The notes beneath the pieces were generated by a model. It ran no database searches. It saw only the letters and a program-made list of their open reading frames with translations, and had not been told where the DNA came from. This document shows positions 1 through 8,672 of a DNA stretch of 30,571 nt, in pieces (within the stretch, counting starts at the first letter, position 1; every line of letters starts with the position of its first letter). The DNA is from Clostridiales bacterium (lineage in GTDB: Bacteria; Bacillota; Clostridia; Lachnospirales; Lachnospiraceae), in NCBI GenBank assembly GCA_019423795.1, contig JAHZAT010000056.1, forward strand, positions 1-30,571, written 5' to 3'. The position numbers and the translations under genes were made by a program.

Positions 1-39
1 TCTCGCATTCTTTAACCTCGCTGTGCGGCATACTCATAT

Positions 40-68
40 ATAATAACAGCACTATCCTAATATGTCAA
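40..68 (-). promoter_or_regulatory. Strong sigma-A-type promoter reading out of the left edge
   Basis: On the minus strand a perfect -35 (TTGACA, 63-68) is separated by 17 bp from TATTAT (40-45). The -35 lies inside the last codons of the RNase E/G gene and the -10 just after its stop. The transcript would start near base 33 and run out of the window, so this is the promoter of the next leftward gene. In clostridia an RNase E/G gene is often followed by rplU (ribosomal protein L21), which would make bases 1-33 the start of an L21 leader; that identity is inference only. Confidence 0.75.
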
Positions 69-1191
69 TACTTATTTGTCGAAAAATTGGATTTTTTTCT
101 TTTTTTCTTGTAATCTCCATAATTCCGAGTTTTGTAATGTCTACTGCGACTGCTTTTTTTGAGTCATCATTTAAATAATGCTGCATTACCTGTAATAATT
201 CTTTCTCATCTTCTTTTGATCTCATATCAATGAAATCGATCATGATGATCCCGGATAAGTTTCTTAACCGGATCTGTCTTGCTGCTTCCTTTGCAGCTTC
301 TAAATTTATTTTCTTAATATGTGTTTCCTGATTTTTCTTTCCGATAGATTTGCCAGTATTCACATCAATAACTGCCATTGCCTCTGTCTGCTCAATATAA
401 AGAAATCCCCCAGACTTCATAAAGATCTTTTGCTTAAATACTTCTGACAGATAATGACGGACTCTGTATCTGCGGTCAATATCTCCTGCCTCATAACAGC
501 ATAAAGATACCTCATAGCCTTTTTCTTTTAACTGTTCATACAGATCTTCCTGGTCTGTTACAATACTGTCTGCTGCTTCTGGTTTTATATCACATACAAG
601 AACTGACAATGCATCATAATTTGTATCTACAAGCTGTGGTGCTTTGCGGTATGACTTCTTACGGACAATCTGCTGATACTTCTCTGCGAGCATATCCGCC
701 TCATAAAGCACATCTTCCTTATCGGCTTTCGCTGCCTCAGTACGAATAATAAAACCATATTCCTGTGTCACCAGAGGCTCTGCCATCTCTCTTAATTCCT
801 GTTTCTTGTCTTTTTTATGAATCTTATTAGAAATCCCTACAGAAAGCTTGTCTGAAGTCAGCACAAGATATTTGCCAGTTAATTCAATCTGGTCTGATAA
901 CATTGGGCGTTTTTCCTTCGTCGCCTCTTTCTTTATCTGCACCAGAACTTCATCTCCCGCTTTATATTGCTTATGTTGCATGGAAAGAAATCCCATCTCA
1001 TCTTCATCAAACTCGACAAAAGCTCCATTGATATTTTTCACAACATTTTTTACGATGCCTGTGTAAATATTTCCGATTTCGATTTTGGCTTTTTCACTCA
1101 CACATTGAAATTCCACTGGCTGGTGATCTTTTAATAACATACTTACCAGATGGTCTTTCATCTTTGTGATCACAATCTCTGTATACGCCAT
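52..1191 (-). CDS. rng: RNase E/G-family endoribonuclease, short form without a zinc-link tail
   Basis: The 379-residue protein belongs to the RNase E/G family, which cleaves single-stranded RNA endonucleolytically during rRNA maturation and mRNA decay. An S1-like RNA-binding segment covers about residues 36-110. The catalytic core shows AVIDVNTG (D276) and IDFIDM (319-323), which carry the metal-binding aspartates of the family, and a TRKK segment at 361-364. The protein stops at residue 379, shortly after the catalytic domain, so the CPxC zinc-link and small domain of E. coli RNase G (489 residues) are absent. The ATG shares one base with the stop of fabV (TAATG) and has only a weak ribosome site, so translation is probably coupled. 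Family assignment is firm; the precise RNA substrates are not known. Confidence 0.9.
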   Translation of the reverse strand: MAYTEIVITKMKDHLVSMLLKDHQPVEFQCVSEKAKIEIGNIYTGIVKNVVKNINGAFVEFDEDEMGFLSMQHKQYKAGDEVLVQIKKEATKEKRPMLSDQIELTGKYLVLTSDKLSVGISNKIHKKDKKQELREMAEPLVTQEYGFIIRTEAAKADKEDVLYEADMLAEKYQQIVRKKSYRKAPQLVDTNYDALSVLVCDIKPEAADSIVTDQEDLYEQLKEKGYEVSLCCYEAGDIDRRYRVRHYLSEVFKQKIFMKSGGFLYIEQTEAMAVIDVNTGKSIGKKNQETHIKKINLEAAKEAARQIRLRNLSGIIMIDFIDMRSKEDEKELLQVMQHYLNDDSKKAVAVDITKLGIMEITRKKEKNPIFRQISIDILG

Positions 1192-2372
1192 TATTCTTTG
1201 ATACTAGGAATTTCTACAACTGGATCCGTCTCTGCTTCATAGTCAATTCCTTCCTCATTAAATCCAAACATACGATAAAAATCTTCCCAGTAACCATCAA
1301 CATCTGCCAGTTCCTTGACATTATCTGTATCAATCTCTTCCCAACGCTTCTTCACTTCATTCTGAATATCATCACGAAGTTCCAGATCATCCATTCGAAT
1401 CCATCCATGTTCATCTGTGACTGTATCTGCTAATAATTTCTTTTCTTTAAATAAACGTTCAATCTGTTCGATACATCCTTCATGAACATTATTTTCTTTC
1501 ATAACTTTATATAATACAGACATATATAATGGAACAATCGGAATTGCTGCACTCGCCTGTGTTACAAGCCCTTTATTTACAGAGATCAGCGCCTTTACTC
1601 CAACCTCTTTTGTAATCTCATCAGCTGTCTGATGCAGATGTTTCTTTGCTGCACCAATCGTTCCTTCATAATAGATCGGATAAGTAAGTTCAGAACCAAT
1701 ATAAGAATATGCAACCGTACTTGCGCCTTCAGATAATACATCAGCATCCTTTAAAGCCTGCATCCATAACTTCCAGTCTTCACCACCCATAACTTTGACT
1801 GTCGCTTTCACTTCTTCTTCTGTCGCTGCAGGAATGCTCTTCATTCCAATACTATTATCTTTCAGGTTAAGATTCTTATTTGTAAATTCCTCTCCTGTTG
1901 TCTTTAGGACAGAACGATATGTTTCTCCATCTGGTGTTGTTCTTCTTGGTGCTGCGAGACTGTATATAACAAGATCTACTTTACCAAAATCTTTTTTGAT
2001 CGTTTCGATCGTCAGATCTTTAATTTCCTTAGAAAATGCATCTCCATTGATTGTTTTTGCATAGATTTCTTCTTCATTTGCAAACTGTTCAAATGCTGCT
2101 GTATTATACCATCCAGGACTTGCTGTCTTCTTTCCATTAGATGGTCGTTCAAACATGATTCCAAGTGTATCTGCATGACATCCAAACGCTGTTACGATTC
2201 TTGATGCCAGTCCATATCCTGTAGAGCATCCGATCACTAAGACTTTCTTTGCTTCTCCAGGAATTTCTCCCTGCGCTTTTACATAAGCGATCTGATCTGC
2301 TACATTCTTCTTACATCCTTCTGGATGTGCTGTTAAACATAAATAATCTTTGACTCTTGGTTTAATGATCAT
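1191..2372 (-). CDS. fabV: FabV/Ter-type NADH-dependent trans-2-enoyl-(acyl-carrier-protein or CoA) reductase
   Basis: The 393-residue protein matches the usual length of the FabV/Ter branch of short-chain dehydrogenases (about 397 residues), which reduces trans-2-enoyl-ACP or enoyl-CoA such as crotonyl-CoA with NADH. The N-terminal Rossmann signature GCSTGYG sits at 48-54. The family's Y-X8-K catalytic pair is Y234 and K243 in YPIYYEGTIGAAK. The start is supported by AAAGGAG seven bases upstream of ATG. It is first in a two-gene unit with the RNase gene, behind a strong promoter. In a butyrate producer it could serve fatty acid synthesis or act beside the Bcd/ETF complex on crotonyl-CoA; the sequence does not decide between ACP and CoA substrates. 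Confidence 0.93.
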   Translation of the reverse strand: MIIKPRVKDYLCLTAHPEGCKKNVADQIAYVKAQGEIPGEAKKVLVIGCSTGYGLASRIVTAFGCHADTLGIMFERPSNGKKTASPGWYNTAAFEQFANEEEIYAKTINGDAFSKEIKDLTIETIKKDFGKVDLVIYSLAAPRRTTPDGETYRSVLKTTGEEFTNKNLNLKDNSIGMKSIPAATEEEVKATVKVMGGEDWKLWMQALKDADVLSEGASTVAYSYIGSELTYPIYYEGTIGAAKKHLHQTADEITKEVGVKALISVNKGLVTQASAAIPIVPLYMSVLYKVMKENNVHEGCIEQIERLFKEKKLLADTVTDEHGWIRMDDLELRDDIQNEVKKRWEEIDTDNVKELADVDGYWEDFYRMFGFNEEGIDYEAETDPVVEIPSIKE

Positions 2373-2442
2373 AAATTTTCTCCTTTAAAAAACATCAGTC
2401 CAATAAGGCAGATGTATATTTTACTAAAATCTGTTATTTAAA

Positions 2443-2472
2443 ATTATAATATGTATCTGTTTTATCTGTCAA
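2443..2472 (-). promoter_or_regulatory. Sigma-A-type promoter of fabV-rng
   Basis: The minus strand carries TTGACA (2467-2472), an 18-bp spacer and TATAAT (2443-2448). The leader to the fabV ATG is about 65 nt. It contains a small ACATC/GATGT hairpin followed by T residues just before the ribosome site, which might attenuate but is weak. Confidence 0.8.
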
Positions 2473-2569
2473 ATTTTTATGCTACATATCTTAAATTTTT
2501 GTTGGATATCTTCAAAAAGATTTCTTTCTTTGAATCTCTTATATTTTTAAAGTTCTATCTTAATGCACA

Positions 2570-2604
2570 AAAAAGACATCTCTCAAATTGAGAAATGCCT
2601 TTTT
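2570..2604 (-). terminator. Rho-independent terminator of the NlpC/P60 gene
   Basis: A 16-bp stem (2570-2585 with 2589-2604, G-U pairs allowed) with a very short loop ends in a T-run on the minus strand. It begins five bases beyond the stop codon of the NlpC/P60 gene. Confidence 0.85.
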
Positions 2605-2608
2605 GATC

Positions 2609-3076
2609 TTACTGAACAATTCTTCTTACTGTTACGATCTTTCTGTATCTTGCATTGTTAGAGATTTTAATTCCACCTCTTGGATATGGTGCTGAATTAC
2701 TTGCGTGTACAATCTTGTTATTTCCCATGTAAATTGCAACATGTCCGCTATAACAAATTAAATCTCCTGCTTTCGCATTCTTAATTCCACCTTTTACTTT
2801 CTTACCATATCTTCTCTGTGCACTTGAAGAATGAGGAAGGCTCTTTCCAAACTTCTTATATACACCTCTTGTAAATCCAGAACAATCTGTTCCTTTTGTT
2901 AAGCTTGATCCACCGTATTTGTATTTATTTCCTACAAATTTCTTTGCATATTTAACAACCTGCTGTCCTTTTCTGCTTGCTGCCTGAACTTCCTTTGTCT
3001 TTGTATGTACATTCATTGTAACTGCCGCCGATGCCATTGCTACTAATACTGCTAGTCTTAAAATAATCTTTTTCAT
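2609..3076 (-). CDS. Secreted NlpC/P60-family peptidoglycan hydrolase
   Basis: The 155-residue protein has a signal peptide (KK, a hydrophobic stretch at about 4-20, then an Ala-rich region to about 33) and one NlpC/P60 domain. Such enzymes cut peptide bonds in the cell-wall stem peptide, typically gamma-D-Glu to diamino acid. The catalytic cysteine is C65 in TDCSGF; H112 in SGHVAIYMG and H124 in IVHAS complete the triad. There is no SH3 or LysM domain, so it is a minimal single-domain hydrolase. The start at 3076 is chosen because AGGAGA lies six bases upstream and it opens directly with the signal peptide; an upstream in-frame ATG at 3130 would add 18 residues with no ribosome site. It is a single-gene unit with its own promoter and terminator. 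Confidence 0.92.
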   Translation of the reverse strand: MKKIILRLAVLVAMASAAVTMNVHTKTKEVQAASRKGQQVVKYAKKFVGNKYKYGGSSLTKGTDCSGFTRGVYKKFGKSLPHSSSAQRRYGKKVKGGIKNAKAGDLICYSGHVAIYMGNNKIVHASNSAPYPRGGIKISNNARYRKIVTVRRIVQ

Positions 3077-3138
3077 ATTGTCTCCTATATGTATATCAAT
3101 TTTTAAATTTATTTCAAATGTTTCGTTCAACAGTTAAT

Positions 3139-3167
3139 ATTGTACGATACGCAGCAACATTTGTCAA
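3139..3167 (-). promoter_or_regulatory. Sigma-A-type promoter of the NlpC/P60 gene
   Basis: The minus strand has TTGACA (3162-3167), a 17-bp spacer and TACAAT (3139-3144), about 60 bases upstream of the chosen ATG. It starts 14 bases after the end of the preceding operon, where no terminator is apparent, so some read-through into this gene is possible. Confidence 0.8.
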
Positions 3168-3180
3168 CAGTTTTTTAAGA

Positions 3181-5268
3181 TTATTTCAGTTTGCTTAATA
3201 TTTTTGTAACATTTCTGTTTTTTCTCTTTAATAAATCCAAATGACGTTTTACGATCACTACTTCCTGATCTGTAATATCTCCATCACTAAACTTTGCTTT
3301 TTCAATAATCCCGTATGTCATCAGTTCAGCTGTTTTCCTTGATTTTCCTTGGTTTTCTCCATATTTTTTTAATTTATTTTCGTAGTAAAGAATCTTTTCT
3401 TTGTTGTCCATTTTCTTTAACTTCTGCAAGTTTTGTAACATTTTTATTAATATTACAACAACCAAAATAATTGCAATTATTGCTACAAAATGCAATACTT
3501 TTTTTACATTTGTCACAAATTGTTTTTTATTTGGTACAATCGCATTGCTCTGTTTATCCAATTTTTGTACTTGCTCATATGCTGTTTTACCTGTATTCAT
3601 CCCAGTAACTTCCACAGGCAACCACCCAATGTGCTTAACATAAACTTCTGCCCAGGCATGCGCTTCATAATCCGTCACTTGTGCCTTTCCAAGTCTCCAC
3701 TGATCAGATCGAATCTTATACCCTTCTACATATCTTGCTGGAATCCCAGCATTTCGAAGCATAAAAACTGCTGCCGATGCATACTGGGTGCAAAATCCTT
3801 TCTTTCGATCTTTTAAGAAATAAACTATCGGATCTTTTCCTTGTGGTGTCAACCCTGGACGATAACTATATTGGTAATTACGTTTTAAATAAGACTGGAC
3901 TTCTTCAATATTTTGATTCTCTGATTTCTTTAAATCGGTCTTAAGATCTAATGTTTTTAAACATTTTTTTATGGAATCTGGTATTTTTAAATATTCTTTT
4001 CTTACATAAGTTCCATAATCATCCATCGTCTTTATGTAATCTTTTTCCATGATCTCTTCCATTGTGCTTCCGATTTTAGAAAAATCAAGCCTTTGTTGTG
4101 CCTGAAATACTGCTTTGGGATTCTTTGCCTGATAATATACCATGTCATAATCCTTGCGACTGTTTGTCCTGCTGATCATGCTATCAGAAATAACATTTCC
4201 TTCTATCTGGCTTATATCACAAAAATATGGAAACAAAAGATATCGATCTTGTTTCTTCTGATAAGAGATTTTCAAGTTCCTTTTTTCCGAAAACATCATA
4301 TCTTTATCCGTTTTAATGTAATCTTTATCATATGTAACAAAATCGTCCATATGAAGATCTGGAAATAGAAACGGAAGTTCTATTGCTGACTCACCACCAT
4401 ATACAATGGTGTCTTTCGTACTTGCTATCCACTTTCCATTTACGTAGTCACTGCTTACATAACTTTTCAGATAAAGATCATCTTTTTCTGGCGCATAAAC
4501 CTGAAATAATTTTTCTCCTGTCGGTGATACTTCTCCCACTGAAGCAATATCCCCATTTCCAAGTCCTCCTTCTGCTACATAAGATTCACCTTGCGTCATC
4601 TTTCGAATCTGTACTAAGATGCTACGCTTGATCATTGTATCTGCAGGAACCGTCGTTTGGTCATGAAAATATAATGGAAAGATCATCAAAATACATAAAA
4701 TACCAATTAGTCCCGCAAATTCCTTTTTCCCTTTGCGTAAGCTAAAATAAACGATCCATGATCCAAGAAATAAAAAGAATACAGCAGAAATACTATATGG
4801 TGCCACAATCAAAACAAAGCACTCCATCACCCCTGTTAAAACAAACAAGATCAACGGATATTTCCTTAAAAATGATAAAAGTATCCCTGCAATCAGAAGA
4901 AAAAATACAACCGCCAACACACTGTCTCTACGGCTGTTTTCCATCTGTACTGATACATAATAATAAAATCCAAGATCCATACTTTGATTCAACGCAAGTG
5001 CCATTTTATTATTGATGATTCTGAATCCATTTAAAAGTTGTGTATGAAACACCGCTAAAAATAATCCAGCCATAATGATCATCAGATAAACTGTCTGTTT
5101 CAACCGATCACATAACGTACATATTCCAAGAAACAGTACAACACTTCCAGAAATCATAATCCATTGGTATCTGGAAACCCTAAATCCTGCAAAAATCCCC
5201 CATATGACAGAGGCAAAAATAATCGCAGGCAATATATATTCTATTTGTAATTTCCTATTCTTCTGCAT
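3181..5268 (-). CDS. TgpA-like membrane protein with extracytoplasmic transglutaminase-like domain
   Basis: The 695-residue protein opens with a run of about seven hydrophobic segments (residues 10-200), then a large extracytoplasmic region with a transglutaminase-like core near 455-560, a further membrane helix at about 592-610 and a charged cytoplasmic tail. Catalytic C493 lies in GFCTQYASA and H537 in YEAHAWAEVYV. The third residue, usually Asp in a W..VDPT motif, is E553 in WLPVEVTG. It is the last gene of the set MoxR-DUF58-transglutaminase, which resembles yeaC-yeaD-yebA of Bacillus subtilis; a role in cell-envelope protein modification is inferred from the family. Its ATG overlaps the DUF58 stop by one base. 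Confidence 0.88.
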   Translation of the reverse strand: MQKNRKLQIEYILPAIIFASVIWGIFAGFRVSRYQWIMISGSVVLFLGICTLCDRLKQTVYLMIIMAGLFLAVFHTQLLNGFRIINNKMALALNQSMDLGFYYYVSVQMENSRRDSVLAVVFFLLIAGILLSFLRKYPLILFVLTGVMECFVLIVAPYSISAVFFLFLGSWIVYFSLRKGKKEFAGLIGILCILMIFPLYFHDQTTVPADTMIKRSILVQIRKMTQGESYVAEGGLGNGDIASVGEVSPTGEKLFQVYAPEKDDLYLKSYVSSDYVNGKWIASTKDTIVYGGESAIELPFLFPDLHMDDFVTYDKDYIKTDKDMMFSEKRNLKISYQKKQDRYLLFPYFCDISQIEGNVISDSMISRTNSRKDYDMVYYQAKNPKAVFQAQQRLDFSKIGSTMEEIMEKDYIKTMDDYGTYVRKEYLKIPDSIKKCLKTLDLKTDLKKSENQNIEEVQSYLKRNYQYSYRPGLTPQGKDPIVYFLKDRKKGFCTQYASAAVFMLRNAGIPARYVEGYKIRSDQWRLGKAQVTDYEAHAWAEVYVKHIGWLPVEVTGMNTGKTAYEQVQKLDKQSNAIVPNKKQFVTNVKKVLHFVAIIAIILVVVILIKMLQNLQKLKKMDNKEKILYYENKLKKYGENQGKSRKTAELMTYGIIEKAKFSDGDITDQEVVIVKRHLDLLKRKNRNVTKILSKLK

Positions 5269-6209
5269 TATAACTCCATCTCATATAAATATTTCTGGAT
5301 ACTTTTTATATTATCATCAAGTGTAATTGCCTGGATATTAGGAATTTCCATAGATATCTCTGATATTCCACACTCAAATATATCCGTAAAAAGTTCTTCA
5401 TATTGTTCTATATGCTTTAATAAAAACATATGGTTTCCATAATAGATTTCTTGATTTACCCCGGCATTCATATAAAATAACAAAACGGAATAAACCACTG
5501 CAAAATAATCAGAAATTCGATCTTTATTTATATCTTTAAGGCTAATTGCAATCTTTACACTTTCCTGTGCTTCATCCTCATTTTTTCTAACCCATAAATC
5601 TCTGGATGTAGCATAAAGGTTCCAATGAATTCTTGATAATCTGTCTCCTTCCCGGTATTTCCTTACTCCATCATATTCAAATCCCTGCTCACAAGAATTC
5701 ATTTTCTTGAGTCGATCATTCATGGTTCCTAATTCATAAGAATGTGGCATTACAAGAATCCAGATTTCTTGTTGTAAATATTTTTTTATTTTATAAATTC
5801 CAGTAAGATCTTCCCATGAAACAGATATCAAGCGAAACACAACATGATCGCATTTTTTCATTTCTTCTGTCAAAAGCAGATTGTCTATCTTCTGATTCCA
5901 TCGAATCTTCTGTCTTATTTTGTTTTTAGTTCCATAAAATTTTGATTCAATCTCATATTCAACTTCAAAAATATAATCATCATTCCTTGTATTAATTCCA
6001 GAAATCTCTGGAATGATCTTGATCATTTCTCCTTGAGTTATGATCCGTTCTTGAACATTTGCCTTAAATTCCAGCTGTTTTTCCTCTTTTTTGCAGCGAC
6101 TGATACTATAAATCAAAATAAGAAATAAGGATGCCATAAGGCACCCTCCAATCCAGTTTCCATAAATGATCCAGTAAACAGCCTCAAATACTATGACAAA
6201 AAAATACAT
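5268..6209 (-). CDS. DUF58-domain membrane-associated protein
   Basis: The 313-residue protein starts with two short hydrophobic segments (about 1-15 and 22-36) and carries a DUF58 domain. Its signature is YREGDRLSRIHWNLYATSR followed by LWVRKNEDE, in the usual position about two-thirds along. DUF58 proteins are predicted von Willebrand-A-like partners of MoxR ATPases and are encoded beside them; their biochemical role is not settled. The start has AAAGGA about six bases upstream and follows the MoxR stop by two bases. The stop overlaps the next start (TAATG), which suggests translational coupling within a complex. Confidence 0.88.
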   Translation of the reverse strand: MYFFVIVFEAVYWIIYGNWIGGCLMASLFLILIYSISRCKKEEKQLEFKANVQERIITQGEMIKIIPEISGINTRNDDYIFEVEYEIESKFYGTKNKIRQKIRWNQKIDNLLLTEEMKKCDHVVFRLISVSWEDLTGIYKIKKYLQQEIWILVMPHSYELGTMNDRLKKMNSCEQGFEYDGVRKYREGDRLSRIHWNLYATSRDLWVRKNEDEAQESVKIAISLKDINKDRISDYFAVVYSVLLFYMNAGVNQEIYYGNHMFLLKHIEQYEELFTDIFECGISEISMEIPNIQAITLDDNIKSIQKYLYEMEL

Positions 6210-6211
6210 CT

Positions 6212-7168
6212 TTATCCTTTCTGATTGCCCTTTGGAAGTGGAATCTTGTAAAAAATGTCTTTTAAAATTTCCTTCCTTGTCTTTTTCTGAATCCTTGCTT
6301 CTTTACTTTTTATAACTCTGTGTTCAATTGTTTCAAGAAATACATTTTTTATATCCTCTGGTATCACATAATTGCGTCCATCAAGATATGCGTTAGCTTT
6401 CGCCATGGATAACAATGCAATCGTTCCTCTTGGACTGATCCCAAGCTCTAAATCTCTAGATCTTCTTGTTTCATTTGCAATTTCTACAATATATCTAATA
6501 ATATCTTCATGAACAAACAATCCTTTAACTTCCTTACGAGCTTTCTTTAACTCTTGTGCTGAAATCTGTTCTTTGATATTCTGCTCTGTCAGATCAACAC
6601 TTCCCTGCATAAGCATCTGCACTTCACTTTCCATATCTGGATAACCAAGGGAAGTTCGAATCATAAATCTGTCTAACTGTGACTCTGGAAGTGTATGCGT
6701 TCCGATTGATCCAAGTGGATTCTGTGTTGCAAGCACAATATATGGATCCGGCAGATCTCTTGTCACTCCATCGACCGTAATCTTTCCTTCCTCCATCGCT
6801 TCTAATAATGCTGATTGTGTCTTCGGAGACGTTCTATTGATCTCATCCGCAAGAAGCAGATTCGTCATTGCTGCACCTTCCCGATATTCAAAAGTTTCAC
6901 TTTCCATATGATAGATAGAAAATCCTGCAATATCTGTCGGCATAATATCCGGTGTAAACTGAATTCTCTGATATGAGAGACCTAAAACCTTCGAAAAAGC
7001 CAATGCAAGTGTTGTCTTCCCAACCCCTGGAATATCCTCGATCAAAACATGCCCTCCGGCAAGAATTGCTGTCATGATCTGATGAACTGTACGCTCTTTG
7101 CCGATCATGACACGATTGATCTCTTCCATTGATTTTATGACTTTTTTATCCATCAAGATTTTGCTCAT
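6212..7168 (-). CDS. MoxR-family AAA+ ATPase
   Basis: The 318-residue protein is a MoxR-type AAA+ ATPase, a chaperone-like class thought to remodel or activate partner proteins. Walker A is GVGKT at 48-52, Walker B LLLADE at 104-109, sensor 1 ATQNP at 147-151, and the arginine finger segment PESQLDRF at 161-168. The C-terminal lid contains the family's SPRG segment in LGISPRGTIALL. ATG 7168 has a GAGGA ribosome site and lies one base past the antiporter stop. DUF58 and the transglutaminase follow immediately, so these three very likely work together at the membrane. Confidence 0.93.
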   Translation of the reverse strand: MSKILMDKKVIKSMEEINRVMIGKERTVHQIMTAILAGGHVLIEDIPGVGKTTLALAFSKVLGLSYQRIQFTPDIMPTDIAGFSIYHMESETFEYREGAAMTNLLLADEINRTSPKTQSALLEAMEEGKITVDGVTRDLPDPYIVLATQNPLGSIGTHTLPESQLDRFMIRTSLGYPDMESEVQMLMQGSVDLTEQNIKEQISAQELKKARKEVKGLFVHEDIIRYIVEIANETRRSRDLELGISPRGTIALLSMAKANAYLDGRNYVIPEDIKNVFLETIEHRVIKSKEARIQKKTRKEILKDIFYKIPLPKGNQKG

Positions 7169-7169
7169 A

Positions 7170-8651
7170 TTATCTTCCTCGTTTCGCTGTCATAACTATA
7201 ATTGCCATAACAACTGCCAGACTCGCTAATGCTGATGCAAGTCCAATATAACCACTTCCAGTAACTCCAGATAAGATATACCCAATACTTGCACATAACG
7301 CTACCGTTAACGCATACGGCATCTGTGTTGACACATGATCAATATGCCTGCATTGTGCACCCGCAGATGAAAGGATCGTTGTATCCGAAATCGGAGAAAT
7401 ATGATCTCCACAAACCGCTCCCGCAAGAATCGCTCCTACACAGACAGACATCATCATATAATTACCACTTAAAATTGTAACAGAAATAGGGATCAAGATT
7501 CCAAATGTTCCCCAGGATGTTCCTGTTGCAAATGCAAGTCCCAAGGAAATCAAGAAGAAAATAACAGGCATCACTGCGATTGCCATTGTACTTCCTCCAA
7601 CTGCTGCCTTTACAAATCCTTGAATATTTAAATATTCAGCTCCACAAATTCCTGATAATGTCCATGCAAGACAAAGAATCATGATCGCAGATGTCATTGC
7701 TTTAAATCCTTGTGCAAAACTTCCACAGAAATCTACGAACGCAAGAACTTTTCTTGGAATATATAAAATAAACGTAAAGATCAACGTTAAAAATGATCCT
7801 AATACTAGACTTCTCGCGCTAGAACAATTTGCAAATGCTTCTGCCAATGGAACTCCCTTAAAGAACCCTCCAGTATACAGCATAAACCCAATGCATGATG
7901 CGATCAAAAATAAAATTGGCAGAATCAGATCTTTTACTTGTCCATGCCCAACGATCGGCACTTCTTCTGCATCCTCCACAACCTCTTCTAAATGTGCATT
8001 CAGCTCGTACTGTTTCATCTTTGAATAGTCAATATTTGCAATGATCAAAAATGCTAAAAATGCTAATGTAAGCAATGCATAGTAATTAAATGGGATTGCA
8101 TTTAAAAATAAAGTGAATCCATCAATATTACTACCTGCTGGTAAAGATGATCCAACTGCTGCTGCCCAACTTGAAATTGGTGCAATGATACACACCGGTG
8201 CTGCTGTTGCATCAATGACATAAGCTAGTTTCGCTCTTGTAACTTTATATTTGTCTGTTACTGGACGCATAACTGTTCCGACTGTCAGACAGTTAAAATA
8301 ATCATCAACGAAAATTACAACGCCAAGACAAATGGTTGCAAACAACGCCTGTCTCTTTGTACGGATTGCTTTCGCTGCCCACTTTCCATAGGCTCTGGAA
8401 GCACCAGATTTTGTGATCAGTGCTACCAGAATTCCCAATAATACTAAAAATATCAAAATATCGCAATTGGCTCCAATTTTCTCTCCCATGATCGCAAAAA
8501 TCGTATCCATGGCCTTGATCAAATGAAAATCATGATACATCAAGGCGCCTGATGCGATTCCGATCATCAGCGATAAATATACCTCCTTGGTCACTAATGC
8601 CAAAATAATTGCGATCACCGGCGGAAGAATCGCCCAAAATGTACCTGTCAT
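7170..8651 (-). CDS. NhaC-family Na+/H+ antiporter or related exchanger
   Basis: The 493-residue protein is almost entirely hydrophobic, with roughly eleven to thirteen membrane helices. It shows NhaC-family features: FVDDYFNCLTVGTVMRP in the middle, a TSWGTFGILIPIS segment and GDHISPISDTTILSSAG towards the C terminus. Family members exchange sodium (or a dicarboxylate/amino acid in MleN-type relatives) for protons in the cytoplasmic membrane. A hydrophilic loop of about 25 residues (near 212-236) separates two halves. AAGGAG precedes the ATG. It sits 21 bases after an aconitase-family hydratase, so an exchanger tied to an organic acid is also possible; substrate is not determined. Confidence 0.88.
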   Translation of the reverse strand: MTGTFWAILPPVIAIILALVTKEVYLSLMIGIASGALMYHDFHLIKAMDTIFAIMGEKIGANCDILIFLVLLGILVALITKSGASRAYGKWAAKAIRTKRQALFATICLGVVIFVDDYFNCLTVGTVMRPVTDKYKVTRAKLAYVIDATAAPVCIIAPISSWAAAVGSSLPAGSNIDGFTLFLNAIPFNYYALLTLAFLAFLIIANIDYSKMKQYELNAHLEEVVEDAEEVPIVGHGQVKDLILPILFLIASCIGFMLYTGGFFKGVPLAEAFANCSSARSLVLGSFLTLIFTFILYIPRKVLAFVDFCGSFAQGFKAMTSAIMILCLAWTLSGICGAEYLNIQGFVKAAVGGSTMAIAVMPVIFFLISLGLAFATGTSWGTFGILIPISVTILSGNYMMMSVCVGAILAGAVCGDHISPISDTTILSSAGAQCRHIDHVSTQMPYALTVALCASIGYILSGVTGSGYIGLASALASLAVVMAIIVMTAKRGR

Positions 8652-8672
8652 GTATATTTACTCCTTAATCCT

